In this document: piece after piece, positions 25,343-34,702 of the stretch | Position numbering within the stretch: the first letter of the stretch is position 1 | Layout: each line of letters starts with the position of its first letter | Origin: Nonomuraea sp. NBC_00507 | GTDB taxonomy: Bacteria; Actinomycetota; Actinomycetes; Streptosporangiales; Streptosporangiaceae | Reading direction: 5' to 3' | DNA: 64,000 nucleotides | NCBI RefSeq assembly: GCF_036013525.1 | Contig: NZ_CP107853.1 | Coordinates: forward strand, 8,680,001 to 8,744,000 | Program-made: the position numbers and the translations under genes | The notes under the pieces: generated by a model | Told to the model about the DNA's origin: nothing | Database searches by the model: none | Seen by the model: only the letters and a program-made list of their open reading frames with translations

Positions 25343-26030
25343 GGTCGGGGGCCGTTGTACGGCATTCCGGTCGCGGTGAAAGACCTCATCATGATCGCCG
25401 GGCTACGGGTGACCGCTCCGCGTCCGGGCCCGGGCGCAACCCGTGGGATCAGGGCCGTATGACGGGCGGCTCCAGCGCCGGCAGCCGGGGCGGCGGTCGC
25501 GGCGGGGCTGGTGCCGCTCGCGCTCGGCACCGACACGGGTGGTTTCGTGCGGATCCCGGCGGCGCTGTGCGGAGTGGCGGGCTTCAACCACCTGGCGGAA
25601 GCGGCCGAACGGAGGCCGGTCGGCGGGTTCGGGTGGTTTGGCTCGATCCCGACGGCCTCTTCCCCGGCGATCCTCGGGTGGTGCGGGCCGTGCACGCGGC
25701 GGCGGGGCCGCTGGAGGAGGTGCGCGTGCCCGAGAGTGTCGCGGACACGCTGCGGGAGACGTACACGTCCATCCAGAGTTGTGAGACGGCGGCCGTGCAC
25801 GCCGGCCGCCTGGCCACCGCGCCCGAGTTGTTCGACTCCGAGGTACTCGAACGCCTGCGCGTGGCTAGGGAGGTGCCCGGCTGGCGATACGTCCGCGCCA
25901 TGGACGCCCGGGCCGGTCTCGCCGGTGCCGTGGAGGCGTTGTTCGACCGCCACGACGTGCTGGCGCTGCCGACCGTGCCGATCACCGCCCCGCCGCTGGG
26001 CCTGCGCGAGGCCGAGATCGACGGCCGAAG
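25343..26030 (+). pseudogene. Rearranged partial copy of the amidase gene
   Basis: The segment is closely similar to 21536-22465 of the intact amidase but has lost 133 bp (equivalent to 21609-21741) between short GACC repeats, gained one base in the GGSS region, lost about 100 further bases after the TDTGG block, and lacks the C-terminus. The first deletion leads to a TGA at 25460-25462. Triad residues K and both Ser codons still exist in pieces but never in one frame. It also has TDTGGF instead of TDTGGS at the nucleophile. It is therefore inactive, and shows that an ancestral tandem or dispersed duplication has decayed. Confidence 0.9.
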
Positions 26031-26059
26031 CCGCCGCGCGCTGAGCCGAAGCCGCCGGG

Positions 26060-28204
26060 TCAGCGGGGTGCGGCCGCCTCCGCGTGGACGAGGCGCATAC
26101 CGTCGGGCAACCCCGTGACCGAGGCCGTGCCGTCGTGGCCGATGCTCACCTCGACGTCGTGCCCGGCGACCCGCAACCCGCCCACGGTCAGCGCGCCCAG
26201 GACGGCGCCGGACAGCGGGCGCAGCAGCGCCCGTCCCTCGGGCACGTCGGGGTGCAGGCCGAGCGCCGCGTGCGCGATGGTGAGCGCGGCGGCGGCGGAC
26301 CAGGCCTGGGGGCGGCAGGCGGCGGGATAGGCGACGGGGCGCACCACCCGCTCGCGGGCGTCGCCCGCATACAGCTCCGGCAGCCGGTAACCGAAGGACT
26401 CGGCCGCGGCGAGCAGCCCTTCGGCGAGCGTGGCCGCCTCCGCCTCGAAGCCCTCGCCGGCCAGCCCGGCGAGCACGATGGCCGTGTCGTGCGGCCAGAC
26501 GGATCCGCAGTGGTAGGACAGCGGGCTGAACCCGCCCTCCCCCGACGACATCGTGCGCAGCCCGAAGCCCTCCGCCATGCCGGGCGCCGCCAGCAGCGCG
26601 GCGACCTCGGCCGATTCCTTCCTCGACAACAACCCGGTGCCGAGCAGATGCCCGATGTTGCTGGTGAGGGCGTCCACCGGCCGCTTGTCCCGGTCGAGCG
26701 CCAGCGCGGGGAAGCGGCCGTGGACGCCCTCCACCCAGAAGACGGCGCGGAACCGCTCGGCCAGGGCTTCGGCGTACTCACGCCACCGGGCGGCGCCGGG
26801 CATGCCGAAGGCGTCCAGGAGGGCGGCCCCGTCCAGGGCGGCCCGGTGGGCGTAGCCCTGCACCTCGGCCAGCGCGATCGGCGGCTCGGCCCGGCCGCCG
26901 TCGTGGAAGCGCACCGCGTCTCCGGAGTCCTTCCACCCCTGATTGGCCAGGCCCCGGCCGCCGGCGTCGACGTACTCGATGAACCCGTCGCCGTCGGAAT
27001 CGGCGTGCTCGGCCAGCCAGCCCAAAGCCGCCCGCAGGCCAGGCAGCAGCGCCTCCACCTCCGCGTCCGGCATGCCCCAGCGCCACGCGTCGTGCAGGAG
27101 GCTGATCCACAGCGGGGTGGCGTCGATGGTGCCGTAGTAGGCGGCGGGCAGGCGCCGGTCCTGCTCCCCCAGCGTGAACGCGTTCCGCCGTAACTCGTGC
27201 ATGATCTTCCCCGGCGCCTCGCCGGTGTGCGGGTCCAAGCGCTCGCCCTGGCGGCGGGCCAGCACGCGCAGGGTGCCGGCGGCCAGACGGGTGCCCAGCG
27301 GCAGCAGCATCCGGGCCGCCCAGATGCTGTCCCTGCCGAACAACGTCAGGAACCACGGCACCCCGGCGCCGAGGAACGTGTCGCCGGGCGCTCCCGGTTC
27401 GGCCAGGCGTAACGAGCGGAGGTCCGCCAGCGCCTGGTCGAGGAGCCGGACGATGCGGCGGTCGGCGGCGGTCACGCGCGGCACGCTCCACTCGAGCGGT
27501 CCGGTGGCCGGCACGACGACGGCGGCCGGATCGTGCACGACCAGGCTCCAGCGCAGCGTGACCCGACCCCGCGGGGGCAGGGTGACCTCCCATGTCAGGG
27601 ACGCGTGCTCCCCCGCCCGTGCCCGTGATCCGTGCCCGGTGACGGTGACCTGGGTCGTCTCCGACCGCCAGGACAGCCGCCCCTCGCCGGCCGGGACGCC
27701 GGCCGCCTGTGGGGCGGCACTGGGGGGCTGGGCGGCGGGCGGGACCGCGGGATGGGCGGCGGGCGGGACCGCGGGATGGGTGGCGGGCGGGGTGGCGGTG
27801 CGGCCTGATTTGACGTCTTCGATGGCGGCGAAGTCACAGGCCAGCTCGACGATGACCGTGGCGGTCACCGGCACGGAGGCGGTGGAGACGATCTCGATGT
27901 GCTCGTCCATCCCGTACGGGCCAAGCTCACGCACCCGGTCCAGCCGCACCGTGGGATCGGCCGTGCGGTCGCCGAGCCAGCGCGCCAGCGACACGAACCG
28001 CGTCCGCCCCGCCCCGGCCGGCGCGTGCCCGACGGCCTCCGGTTCCCGTCCGTCGAGCAGGAGCCTGGCCAGCGACAACACCCGACGGTCGGCGCGGAAG
28101 AGCCCCTGCACGCCGGCCTGGCGGATCTGACCGTCGGGGCCGCTGAGCGCGCTCGCGGGCGCCATGACCGTACTGACCAGGTCGTGCAGGAGCGGCTGAA
28201 GCAC
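26060..28204 (-). CDS. Glycogen-debranching-like amylo-alpha-1,6-glucosidase (714 aa)
   Basis: GTG start with GGGGGAG ribosome binding site. N-terminal all-beta domain (about 1-260; opening LVSTVMAPASALSGPDGQI typical of the glycogen-debranching N-terminal domain), then an (alpha/alpha)6 catalytic barrel with WFLTLFGRDSIWAARMLLP, DGFIEYVDAGGRGLANQGWKDS and GSVWPHDTAIVLAGL. Such GH15/GH63-related enzymes act on alpha-glucans or trehalose-like sugars. A PPAAHPAV repeat insert lies near residue 145-165. Divergent from a LacI regulator and sugar transporter, it is probably the intracellular hydrolase of that pathway. It overlaps the tail of the amidase relic region. Confidence 0.88.
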   Translation of the reverse strand: MLQPLLHDLVSTVMAPASALSGPDGQIRQAGVQGLFRADRRVLSLARLLLDGREPEAVGHAPAGAGRTRFVSLARWLGDRTADPTVRLDRVRELGPYGMDEHIEIVSTASVPVTATVIVELACDFAAIEDVKSGRTATPPATHPAVPPAAHPAVPPAAQPPSAAPQAAGVPAGEGRLSWRSETTQVTVTGHGSRARAGEHASLTWEVTLPPRGRVTLRWSLVVHDPAAVVVPATGPLEWSVPRVTAADRRIVRLLDQALADLRSLRLAEPGAPGDTFLGAGVPWFLTLFGRDSIWAARMLLPLGTRLAAGTLRVLARRQGERLDPHTGEAPGKIMHELRRNAFTLGEQDRRLPAAYYGTIDATPLWISLLHDAWRWGMPDAEVEALLPGLRAALGWLAEHADSDGDGFIEYVDAGGRGLANQGWKDSGDAVRFHDGGRAEPPIALAEVQGYAHRAALDGAALLDAFGMPGAARWREYAEALAERFRAVFWVEGVHGRFPALALDRDKRPVDALTSNIGHLLGTGLLSRKESAEVAALLAAPGMAEGFGLRTMSSGEGGFSPLSYHCGSVWPHDTAIVLAGLAGEGFEAEAATLAEGLLAAAESFGYRLPELYAGDARERVVRPVAYPAACRPQAWSAAAALTIAHAALGLHPDVPEGRALLRPLSGAVLGALTVGGLRVAGHDVEVSIGHDGTASVTGLPDGMRLVHAEAAAPR
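27731..27778. repeat. 24-bp tandem repeat in the glucosidase gene
   Basis: Two identical copies of a 24-bp unit (27731-27754, 27755-27778) and a degenerate third code for PPAAHPAV-like octapeptides in a linker of the N-terminal domain. The insert keeps frame. Confidence 0.8.
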
Positions 28205-28263
28205 GAAGACTCCCCCTCTTGACAGAAGCGTGTCGGCGGTGGAAATTTCGTAACAATCCGCTA

Positions 28264-28307
28264 ATTGGATCGATCAAATCATGCACCGCCGGACTTTGAA
28301 CGTTCAA
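28264..28307. promoter_or_regulatory. Candidate LacI-family operator pair
   Basis: Two palindromes centred on CG lie in the divergent region: TTGAACGTTCAA (28296-28307, perfect) and ATTGGATCGATCAAAT (28264-28279, two mismatches). Their centres are 30 bp apart, about three helical turns, so a regulator could bind both on one face. They sit between the glucosidase and the LacI gene, the natural place for autoregulation and shared control. Confidence 0.55.
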
Positions 28308-28325
28308 CCCCCCGAAAGGCGATTC

Positions 28326-29384
28326 ATGGCGGAAAAGGTGACGATCATGGATGTGGCCCGGGCGGCAGGCGTGTCCCGGCAGACGGTGTCGAACACGCTC
28401 AACAGCCCCGAGATCGTCCGTGAGGAGACCCGCCGCCACGTGCTGGACGTGATCGAACGGCTCGGCTACCGCGCCAACCAGGCCGCCCGCCAGATGCGGA
28501 CGGGCCGCTCCCGCCTGATCGCCATCCGCATCGACCCGGGCGGCGACGGCATCAGCGGTTCGGTGCTGGACACGTTCCTGCACGGCCTGACCGAGTCGGC
28601 GGCCCGCGCCGGTTACCGGGTCCTGCTCTACACCGCCGCGGACGACCGTTCGGAGATCGCGGCCTTCGAGGACCTGCTCGGCTCGTACGAGCCGGACGCC
28701 TTCGTGCTGACGGCCACGCACCATGACGACCTCCGCACCTCCTGGTTATTGGAGCGGGGGTTGCCGTTCGTGGCGTTCGGCCGGCCGTGGAGCGATCTGT
28801 GCGCGCGCCATGAACACGGCGCGCGCCATCCGTGGGTGGACGTGGACGGCGCGGCGGGGACCGAGGCGGCCACCCGCCGCCTGCTGGCCGCCGGGCACCG
28901 GCGGATCGGCTTCATCGGCTGGCCCCCGGGCTCCGGCGTGGGCGACGACCGGCGGGCGGGATGGGCCCGCACGATGGCCCAGCACGGCCCGGCCCCGGAC
29001 GGCCCGGCCCTGGACGGACGCAGCCGGGCGAGCGCGGACGCAATGGCCCTCGACGGCCTCAGCCGCGCGGTCGAGGACGGCGTGGAGAGCGGCGAACGCG
29101 CGGCCCGGGACCTGCTCGCCGCCGACCCCGGCGTGACCGCCTTGGTGTGCGCGAGCGACTCGCTCGCGCTGGGCGCCCTCAACACCCGGGGCCGGCGGGT
29201 CGCCGTGATCGGCTTCGACGACACGCCGGCGGCCAGGGCGGTCGGCCTGACCAGCGTCCGCCAGCCGCTCGCCGAGGCCGCGGCCGCCTGCGTCGAGCTG
29301 CTCACCCGCACCCTCGGCCGCGCGGCGGCACCGGCCGAGCACGTGTTGCTCGAGCCGTCCCTCACCGTCAGGCGGTCGGCATGA
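28326..29384 (+). CDS. LacI-family transcriptional regulator
   Basis: Start ATG 28326 (an upstream in-frame ATG at 28281 lies inside the operator region and is less likely). 352 residues: N-terminal HTH (VTIMDVARAAGVSRQTVSNTLN, then the hinge helix QAARQMRTGRS), then a periplasmic-binding-type sugar domain. Residues 220-260 contain an Ala/Asp/Gly-rich insert. It probably represses the divergent glucosidase and the following ABC sugar transporter until an oligosaccharide binds. Operators lie directly upstream. Confidence 0.92.
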   Translation: MAEKVTIMDVARAAGVSRQTVSNTLNSPEIVREETRRHVLDVIERLGYRANQAARQMRTGRSRLIAIRIDPGGDGISGSVLDTFLHGLTESAARAGYRVLLYTAADDRSEIAAFEDLLGSYEPDAFVLTATHHDDLRTSWLLERGLPFVAFGRPWSDLCARHEHGARHPWVDVDGAAGTEAATRRLLAAGHRRIGFIGWPPGSGVGDDRRAGWARTMAQHGPAPDGPALDGRSRASADAMALDGLSRAVEDGVESGERAARDLLAADPGVTALVCASDSLALGALNTRGRRVAVIGFDDTPAARAVGLTSVRQPLAEAAAACVELLTRTLGRAAAPAEHVLLEPSLTVRRSA

Positions 29385-29424
29385 CCCCCTAGCCCCAAGC
29401 CCAACGCGAGAACAGGACCCCCCG

Positions 29425-30678
29425 ATGATGCCAAGAACCCGCCGGGCCACGGCGCTCGGCAGCCTCGCCTGCGCCTCCCTCCTCCTGACGTCCTGCGGTG
29501 GCCGCGGCTTCGACGACCCGCCCGGCGGGCCCGCACAGCAGACCGCCGGCCCCGTCTCCCTGCAAATCCTCATCGGCTCCTCCGGCGACGCCGAGACCGC
29601 CGCCGTCAAGCAGGCGGCCCAGGCTTGGGCCGCCTCCGCCGGCGCCTCGGCCACCGTGACGCCCGCGCAGGACTTACAGCAGCAGCTCGGCCAGGCCTTC
29701 GCCGGCGACAACCCGCCCGACGTGTTCTACGTGGACGCCGTCCGCCTCGCCGACTACGCCAGCGTCGGCGCGCTCGAGCCGTACGCCAACAAGATCAGCA
29801 ACCCGGACGACTTCTACCCCACGCTGCGGACCGCGTTCACCTACAACGGCACGTTCTACTGCGCGCCGAAGGACTTCTCCACCCTGGCCCTGATCGTCAA
29901 CCAGGACCTGTGGTCCAAGGCCGGGCTCAGCGACGCCGACGTGCCGACGACGTGGGAGCAGCTGACCTCGGTGAGCGAGAAGCTCAAGGCCAAGGGCATC
30001 ACCCCGCTGGCGCTGGGCGACACGCGCGATCGCATCGGCGCGTTCATGGTCCAGGCCGGCGGCTGGCTCACCAGCGCCGACGGCAAGCAGGCCACCGCCG
30101 ACAGCCCGCAGAATCTCGCGGCCCTCGAGTACGTACGCTCCCTGCTGTCCGGCGAGCTGGCCCGCTCCCCCAGCCAGCTCGATGCGGGCTGGGGCGGCGA
30201 GGCGTTCGGCAAGGGCAAGGCCGCGATGACCATCGAGGGCAACTGGATCAAGGGAGCGCTCAAGGCGGACTTCCCCGACGTCAAGTACACCGCGTACGAG
30301 CTGCCCGCAGGCCCCGAGGGCAAGGGCACGCTGTCCTTCACCACCTGCTGGGGCATTGCCGCCAAGAGCCGGCACAAGCAGCAGGCCATCTCGTTCGTCG
30401 AAGCGATGACCAAGGCCGACCAGCAGATGGCCTTCGCCAGGGCGTTCGGCGTCATGCCGTCGCGGCAGTCGGCCAAGAGCGCCTACACCGCCGAGTTCCC
30501 CGCCGACGCGCCGTTCGTCAACGGCGCCGACTACGCGCAAGGGCCGGTCAACGCCCCGAAGATGGAAAGTGTCCTGGCCGACTTCGACACCGGCCTGCAG
30601 CGGCTGACCTCCACCGCGCCCAAGACGCTGCTGCAACGCGTGCAGAAGAACACCCAGGCCGCCCTCGGCACGTCATGA
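29425..30678 (+). CDS. Family 1 sugar-binding lipoprotein of an ABC transporter
   Basis: 417 residues with a lipoprotein signal (LLTSCGG, C24) and the extracellular sugar-binding fold: DNPPDVFYVDAVRLADYA, PLALGDTRDRIGAFM, AAMTIEGNWIKGALK. It captures an oligosaccharide, by context an alpha-glucan breakdown product. The stop overlaps the next permease start (ATGA). Confidence 0.93.
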   Translation: MMPRTRRATALGSLACASLLLTSCGGRGFDDPPGGPAQQTAGPVSLQILIGSSGDAETAAVKQAAQAWAASAGASATVTPAQDLQQQLGQAFAGDNPPDVFYVDAVRLADYASVGALEPYANKISNPDDFYPTLRTAFTYNGTFYCAPKDFSTLALIVNQDLWSKAGLSDADVPTTWEQLTSVSEKLKAKGITPLALGDTRDRIGAFMVQAGGWLTSADGKQATADSPQNLAALEYVRSLLSGELARSPSQLDAGWGGEAFGKGKAAMTIEGNWIKGALKADFPDVKYTAYELPAGPEGKGTLSFTTCWGIAAKSRHKQQAISFVEAMTKADQQMAFARAFGVMPSRQSAKSAYTAEFPADAPFVNGADYAQGPVNAPKMESVLADFDTGLQRLTSTAPKTLLQRVQKNTQAALGTS

Positions 30679-31703
30679 CCGCTCGCCGGCCCGGCGCCGC
30701 GCGAGAGACCCTCGCCGGCTGGCTGTTCGTGGCCCCGGTCGTGGTGATCCTGGGCCTGTTCATGCTGGCGCCGATTCTCATGGCCATGTGGGTGAGCTTG
30801 ACCGACTGGAACGGGCAGGGGAGCCCGTTCCGTTCCGGCGTCCCCTTCGTCGGCCTCGACAACTACACCCGGCTGTTCGCCGAGGAGGGGCTGACCCGGC
30901 AGGACTTCATGACGAGCGTGCGCAACAACGCCTATTACGTGGTCATCGTGGTGCCCACCCAGACCGTGCTGGCGCTCGGCCTGGCATTGATCGTCAACGC
31001 CCGGCTGCTGCGGGGCAGGACGTTCTTCCGCGCGGCGTTCTTCTTCCCGTCGGTCACCAGTTCGGTCGCGATCAGTGTGGTGTTCCTGTTCGTGTTCGCC
31101 AATTCGGGGGCGGTCAACGGCCTGCTGGCGTTGTTCGGCGTGGACGGGCCGCAGTGGTTCGCCGATTCACGTGGGGTCTTGCACCTGCTGCTGGGGGCGG
31201 TCGGGCTGGCCGATCCGGCCGCGCCGCCGCAGGCGCTGACCGGCGGCGGGCCGTTCGGGCTGTCGTGGTGGGAATGGCTGTCCGGCCCGAGCGTGGCCAT
31301 GGTGACGATCATCATGCTGGTCGTGTGGACCACGTCGGGGACGTACATGCTCATGTTCCTGGCTGCGCTGCAGGACATCCCCGTGTCGCTGGAGGAGGCC
31401 GCCATGCTGGACGGCGCGGGCCGGTGGGGGGTGTTCCGGCACGTGACGCTGCCGATGTTGCGGCCCGCCCTGTTCCTGGTGCTGACGCTGGGGCTGATCG
31501 CGACGTGGCAGGTGTTCGACCAGGTCTACGTGATGAGCCAGGGCAATCCCGCCAAGACCACGCTCACCCCGGCGTACCTGTCGTACGAGAGCGCCTTCGG
31601 CTCCTTCGAGTACGGCACCGGCACGGCGATCTCGTTCGTGCTGTTCTTCATCATCGTGGTGCTCACGCTGGTCCAGCGGTGGGTCATGAGAGGGAGGGGG
31701 TGA
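30675..31703 (+). CDS. Sugar ABC transporter permease (MalF type)
   Basis: 342 residues. Start ATG overlaps the upstream stop. Helices begin with GWLFVAPVVVILGLFMLAP, and the EAA loop EEAAMLDGAGRWGVFRHVTLPML near residue 240 contacts an ATPase. No ATPase gene is present in the operon; a shared MsiK-type ATPase encoded elsewhere is the usual arrangement in actinomycetes. The stretch near 31150-31260 has lower-quality periplasmic loop sequence (GGGPFGLSWWEWLSG), which may be an insert relative to relatives. Confidence 0.92.
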   Translation: MTARRPGAARETLAGWLFVAPVVVILGLFMLAPILMAMWVSLTDWNGQGSPFRSGVPFVGLDNYTRLFAEEGLTRQDFMTSVRNNAYYVVIVVPTQTVLALGLALIVNARLLRGRTFFRAAFFFPSVTSSVAISVVFLFVFANSGAVNGLLALFGVDGPQWFADSRGVLHLLLGAVGLADPAAPPQALTGGGPFGLSWWEWLSGPSVAMVTIIMLVVWTTSGTYMLMFLAALQDIPVSLEEAAMLDGAGRWGVFRHVTLPMLRPALFLVLTLGLIATWQVFDQVYVMSQGNPAKTTLTPAYLSYESAFGSFEYGTGTAISFVLFFIIVVLTLVQRWVMRGRG

Positions 31704-31705
31704 GC

Positions 31706-32560
31706 ATGGCCCGCGACCCGCGCACCGGCCCCCGCGCGCTGGCCTCGACCTTCGCCGGCTACTTCGTGCTGGTCTTCTTCGCGCTCGTGTTCCTGTACCC
31801 GTTCGTCATCCAGATCGCGACCTCGTTCAAGACCGAGCCGGACGCGGCGGCCCACCCCCTGTCACCCTTCCCCGATCCGGTGTCGCTCGCCGGCTACGAG
31901 CGCGTGTTCGCCGGCACCGGCCTGCCGCTGTGGCTGGGCAACTCCGTGCTGGTGACGCTGGTCATCACGGCTGGGCGGGTGCTGCTGGACTCCATGGCCG
32001 GGTACGCGCTGGCCCGGCTGCGGTTCGGGGGCCGGCGGGCGCTGTTCTCGGCCATCGTGGCGATCATCGCGGTGCCGGGGGTGGTGCTCTTCATCCCGAA
32101 GTTCCTGGTGCTGAACCAGCTCGGCCTGTACGACAGCTACACCGCGCTCATCTTGCCCGTGATCGCGGACGCCACCGGGGTCTTCATCATGAAGCAGTTC
32201 TTCGAGTCGATCCCGACGACCGTGGAGGAGGCGGCCCGGGTCGATGGCGCCGGGGTGTTACGCACGTTCTGGTCCGTGGTGCTGCCGATGGCCCGGCCCG
32301 CGCTGATCACGCTCACCATCATCTCCTTCCAGGGCTCCTGGAACGAGTTCCCGCACACGCTGGTCGCGGTGCAGAGCCCGGAGTTGTTCACGTTGCCGCG
32401 CGGGCTGGCCGACCTGGTGAGCGGGTCGCTGGGCAAGGGCACGCAGTATCCGCTCAAGCTGGGCGCGGCCTTGCTGGCCACGATCCCGGTGGCGGTCGTC
32501 TTCGTGGTGTTCCAGCGATACTTCGTGCGCGGCGCCAACGAGGGCGCCGACAAGGGCTGA
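31706..32560 (+). CDS. Sugar ABC transporter permease (MalG type)
   Basis: 284 residues. The ATG at 31706 has GGGAGG at seven bases; a GTG six bases upstream overlapping the previous stop is possible. Six helices with the EAA loop EEAARVDGAGVLRTFWSVVLPMA. It completes the channel of the LacI-controlled sugar transporter. A hairpin overlapping the stop probably ends the operon. Confidence 0.92.
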   Translation: MARDPRTGPRALASTFAGYFVLVFFALVFLYPFVIQIATSFKTEPDAAAHPLSPFPDPVSLAGYERVFAGTGLPLWLGNSVLVTLVITAGRVLLDSMAGYALARLRFGGRRALFSAIVAIIAVPGVVLFIPKFLVLNQLGLYDSYTALILPVIADATGVFIMKQFFESIPTTVEEAARVDGAGVLRTFWSVVLPMARPALITLTIISFQGSWNEFPHTLVAVQSPELFTLPRGLADLVSGSLGKGTQYPLKLGAALLATIPVAVVFVVFQRYFVRGANEGADKG

Positions 32561-32577
32561 GCGCCGGCCAGCCCTTG
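32551..32577. terminator. Hairpin terminator between convergent genes
   Basis: A 9-bp perfect stem (32551-32559 with 32569-32577) with a 9-base loop includes the permease stop codon and precedes the convergent RCC1 gene end, so it may act in both directions. Confidence 0.55.
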
Positions 32578-32598
32578 CCGGTGGTCTGCCCGCGCTGG

Positions 32599-33803
32599 TC
32601 AGCTCACCAGCCGGGCGGCCAGACCATGGTCACCGCCGGCGGCGATGAACGTGATGCCGGTACCCCCGGCGACCGGGAACACCGGCATCGGCACGGGCTT
32701 GCCGGTGCCGGTCTGGCCGGACTCGTACTGACCCCAGCCGTAGGCTTCGCCGCCGCTCGTCAGCGCCAGCCCGAAAGCGCAACCCGCCGCGACATCCTTG
32801 ACGTTGGACAGGTTCGGGATGACCTGCGGCTGCGTGACGGCGGAGCCGGTGTGCGCCACCTGGGCATGGGTGTTGTCGCCCCAGGCCCACACCTTGCCGG
32901 ATCCGTCCACCAGATAGCTCTGCCCGCACCCGGCGGCCAGCGCCTTCACCTGACCGTACGAGCCGATGACCTCCACCGGGCTGTAGGGCCCGGGGACGGA
33001 TGTGCCTCCGTTGCCGAGCTGGCCATAGTTGTTGGCGCCCCAGGACAGCAGCGTGCCGTTGGCCCGTACCGCCAGCGAGTGGTAGAAGCCGGCGGCGATG
33101 TCGTAGACCGGCCCGGTGTCCCTGCCGACAAGGCCCGGCACCTCGATGGGGCTCGGCTTCGCCACGTTGGTGCCGTCGCCGAGCTGACCGCGTGAGTTGG
33201 CCCCCCAGGCCAGCACGGTCCAGTAACTGCGCAGCGCCATGCTGTGGAACCAGCCGGCCTCAATGTGGGTGATGTTCCGCAGCCCGTCGACGAGTTGCGG
33301 GGTGGAGTACGGGCCGTCGAACGTGCCGAGGCCGAGCTGCCCGAAGTTGTTGACCCCCAGGCCCAGACGTTGCCGGTGGAGGTGCGGGCCAGGCTGAATC
33401 CTAAGCCCGCCGCGACCTCCACGACCTGGGACAGGTTCTTGACCTTGACCGGCGCGTTGGTATCGGTGTTGCTGCCGTCGCCGAGCTGGCCGTTGTTGTT
33501 CTGGCCCCATGCCCACACGGTGCCGTCGGCGGCGATGGCGAGGGAGTGGGTGAGGCTGCCGGCGACCTCGGTGAATCCCGCCTGCGCCTCGAGCACCTCG
33601 TCGGGAACCAGCCGGTCGTCGTCGCTCCCGTTGCCGAGCTGCCCGAAGCTGCCGCGCCCCCAGGCGATGGCATGCGTGGCCGCAGGCGCCGCCTCCGCGG
33701 CCGGACCGGCGACCGCCAGTCCGGCCAGGAGGGCCGCCAGGGCCACGAGAACGCGGCCCAACCCCCGCGCGCGACGGCGGCATCCAAGAGTCTTGATGAC
33801 CAA
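32599..33803 (-). pseudogene. Secreted RCC1-repeat protein interrupted by a frameshift
   Basis: The first part (from 33803) has a signal peptide ([21 protein letters not shown]) and RCC1-type beta-propeller blades ([32 protein letters not shown]). At the third WAWG the frame fails; adding one G in the C5/G5 run at 33354-33358 restores [12 protein letters not shown] and four more blades to the stop at 32599. The whole would be about 400 residues, a normal seven-blade propeller. A single-base loss in a homopolymer may be a sequencing error or a true null mutation. Secreted RCC1 proteins in actinomycetes have unknown function. Confidence 0.85.
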
Positions 33804-33904
33804 TGTGGTCTCCTGATGGTCTGGGCGCCGTCATCGTGACAGCGCGCATCAACCAAAAGGAGTTCCACACCGTTCCATCGGTTTCGCAGGAGCCCCTCTG
33901 CGGC

Positions 33905-34633
33905 TCAGCGCGGGTAGGCGCCGCCGTCCAGGCTGAGCACTTGGTTGGTGAGGTAGCCGTTACGCAGCACCGCCATGGCCAGGTCGGCCACCTCCTCCGG
34001 CCGTCCGAACCGCCCCACGGGCAGGTCGCCAGGCCGGGCCCCGGCCGGCAACATGTCGGTGTCCTCGATCAGCGCGGGCGCCAGGGCGTTCACCGTCACG
34101 CCGCGGGCGGCCACCCGCGCGGCCAGGAAATGCACCAGGCCGTGCAGCCCCGCCTTGGAGGCCGCGTAGTGCGGTCCGACGATGCCGCCGGTGAAGCCCG
34201 CCACCGACGACATGAACAACACCCGCCCGAACCCGCGCTCGGCCATCCCCGGCAGCGCCCCCTGCGCGAGCAGGAACGGCGCCCGCAGGTTCACCGCCAT
34301 CGTCCGGTCCCACGTCGCGGCGTCCACCTCGGTGTAGTTCTGCTGGATCGCGTACCCGGCGTTGGCGATCAGCAGGTCCACCGGGCCCAGCGCCTCGGCG
34401 GCGGCCGCGAGCAGCAGGGCGGGCGCCTGCGGGTCGGCCAGGTCCCCCGGCAGCGCCACCGCGTCCACGCCGGCCGCCCGCGCCTCGGCCACCAGTTGCT
34501 CGGCCGGGGCGGCGCGGGTGCCGTACGTGAAGGCCGTCCTGACCCCGGCGGCGACCAGCCGCCGCCCCAGTGCCTGCCCGATGCCGCCTGACGCTCCGGT
34601 CAACACGGCCACCCGGCCATTGAGTTCGATCAC
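33905..34633 (-). CDS. Short-chain dehydrogenase/reductase (FabG-like)
   Basis: 242 residues. Cofactor loop TGASGGIG (residues 13-20), NAG motif in LIANAGY, catalytic Ser in MSSVAG, and YAASK with the active-site Tyr and Lys. The C-terminal GGAYPR fits the family (usually GG followed by an aromatic). NADP preference is likely because of an Arg-containing second strand (YGTRAA). Substrate cannot be told; the family reduces 3-oxoacyl thioesters or small ketones. It stands alone, divergent from the phosphodiesterase gene. Confidence 0.92.
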   Translation of the reverse strand: MIELNGRVAVLTGASGGIGQALGRRLVAAGVRTAFTYGTRAAPAEQLVAEARAAGVDAVALPGDLADPQAPALLLAAAAEALGPVDLLIANAGYAIQQNYTEVDAATWDRTMAVNLRAPFLLAQGALPGMAERGFGRVLFMSSVAGFTGGIVGPHYAASKAGLHGLVHFLAARVAARGVTVNALAPALIEDTDMLPAGARPGDLPVGRFGRPEEVADLAMAVLRNGYLTNQVLSLDGGAYPR

Positions 34634-34702
34634 AGCGTCAAGTCTTTCCCCGTGTGCTCAGGTGTTACTCGCGGTCCACCTGAAGCGTCTACGGTGCCGC
34701 CC

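Noticed and set aside
28219..28224. TTGACA promoter -35 box for the LacI gene
   Set aside because: No acceptable -10 sequence lies 16-18 bases downstream, so the match is probably chance.
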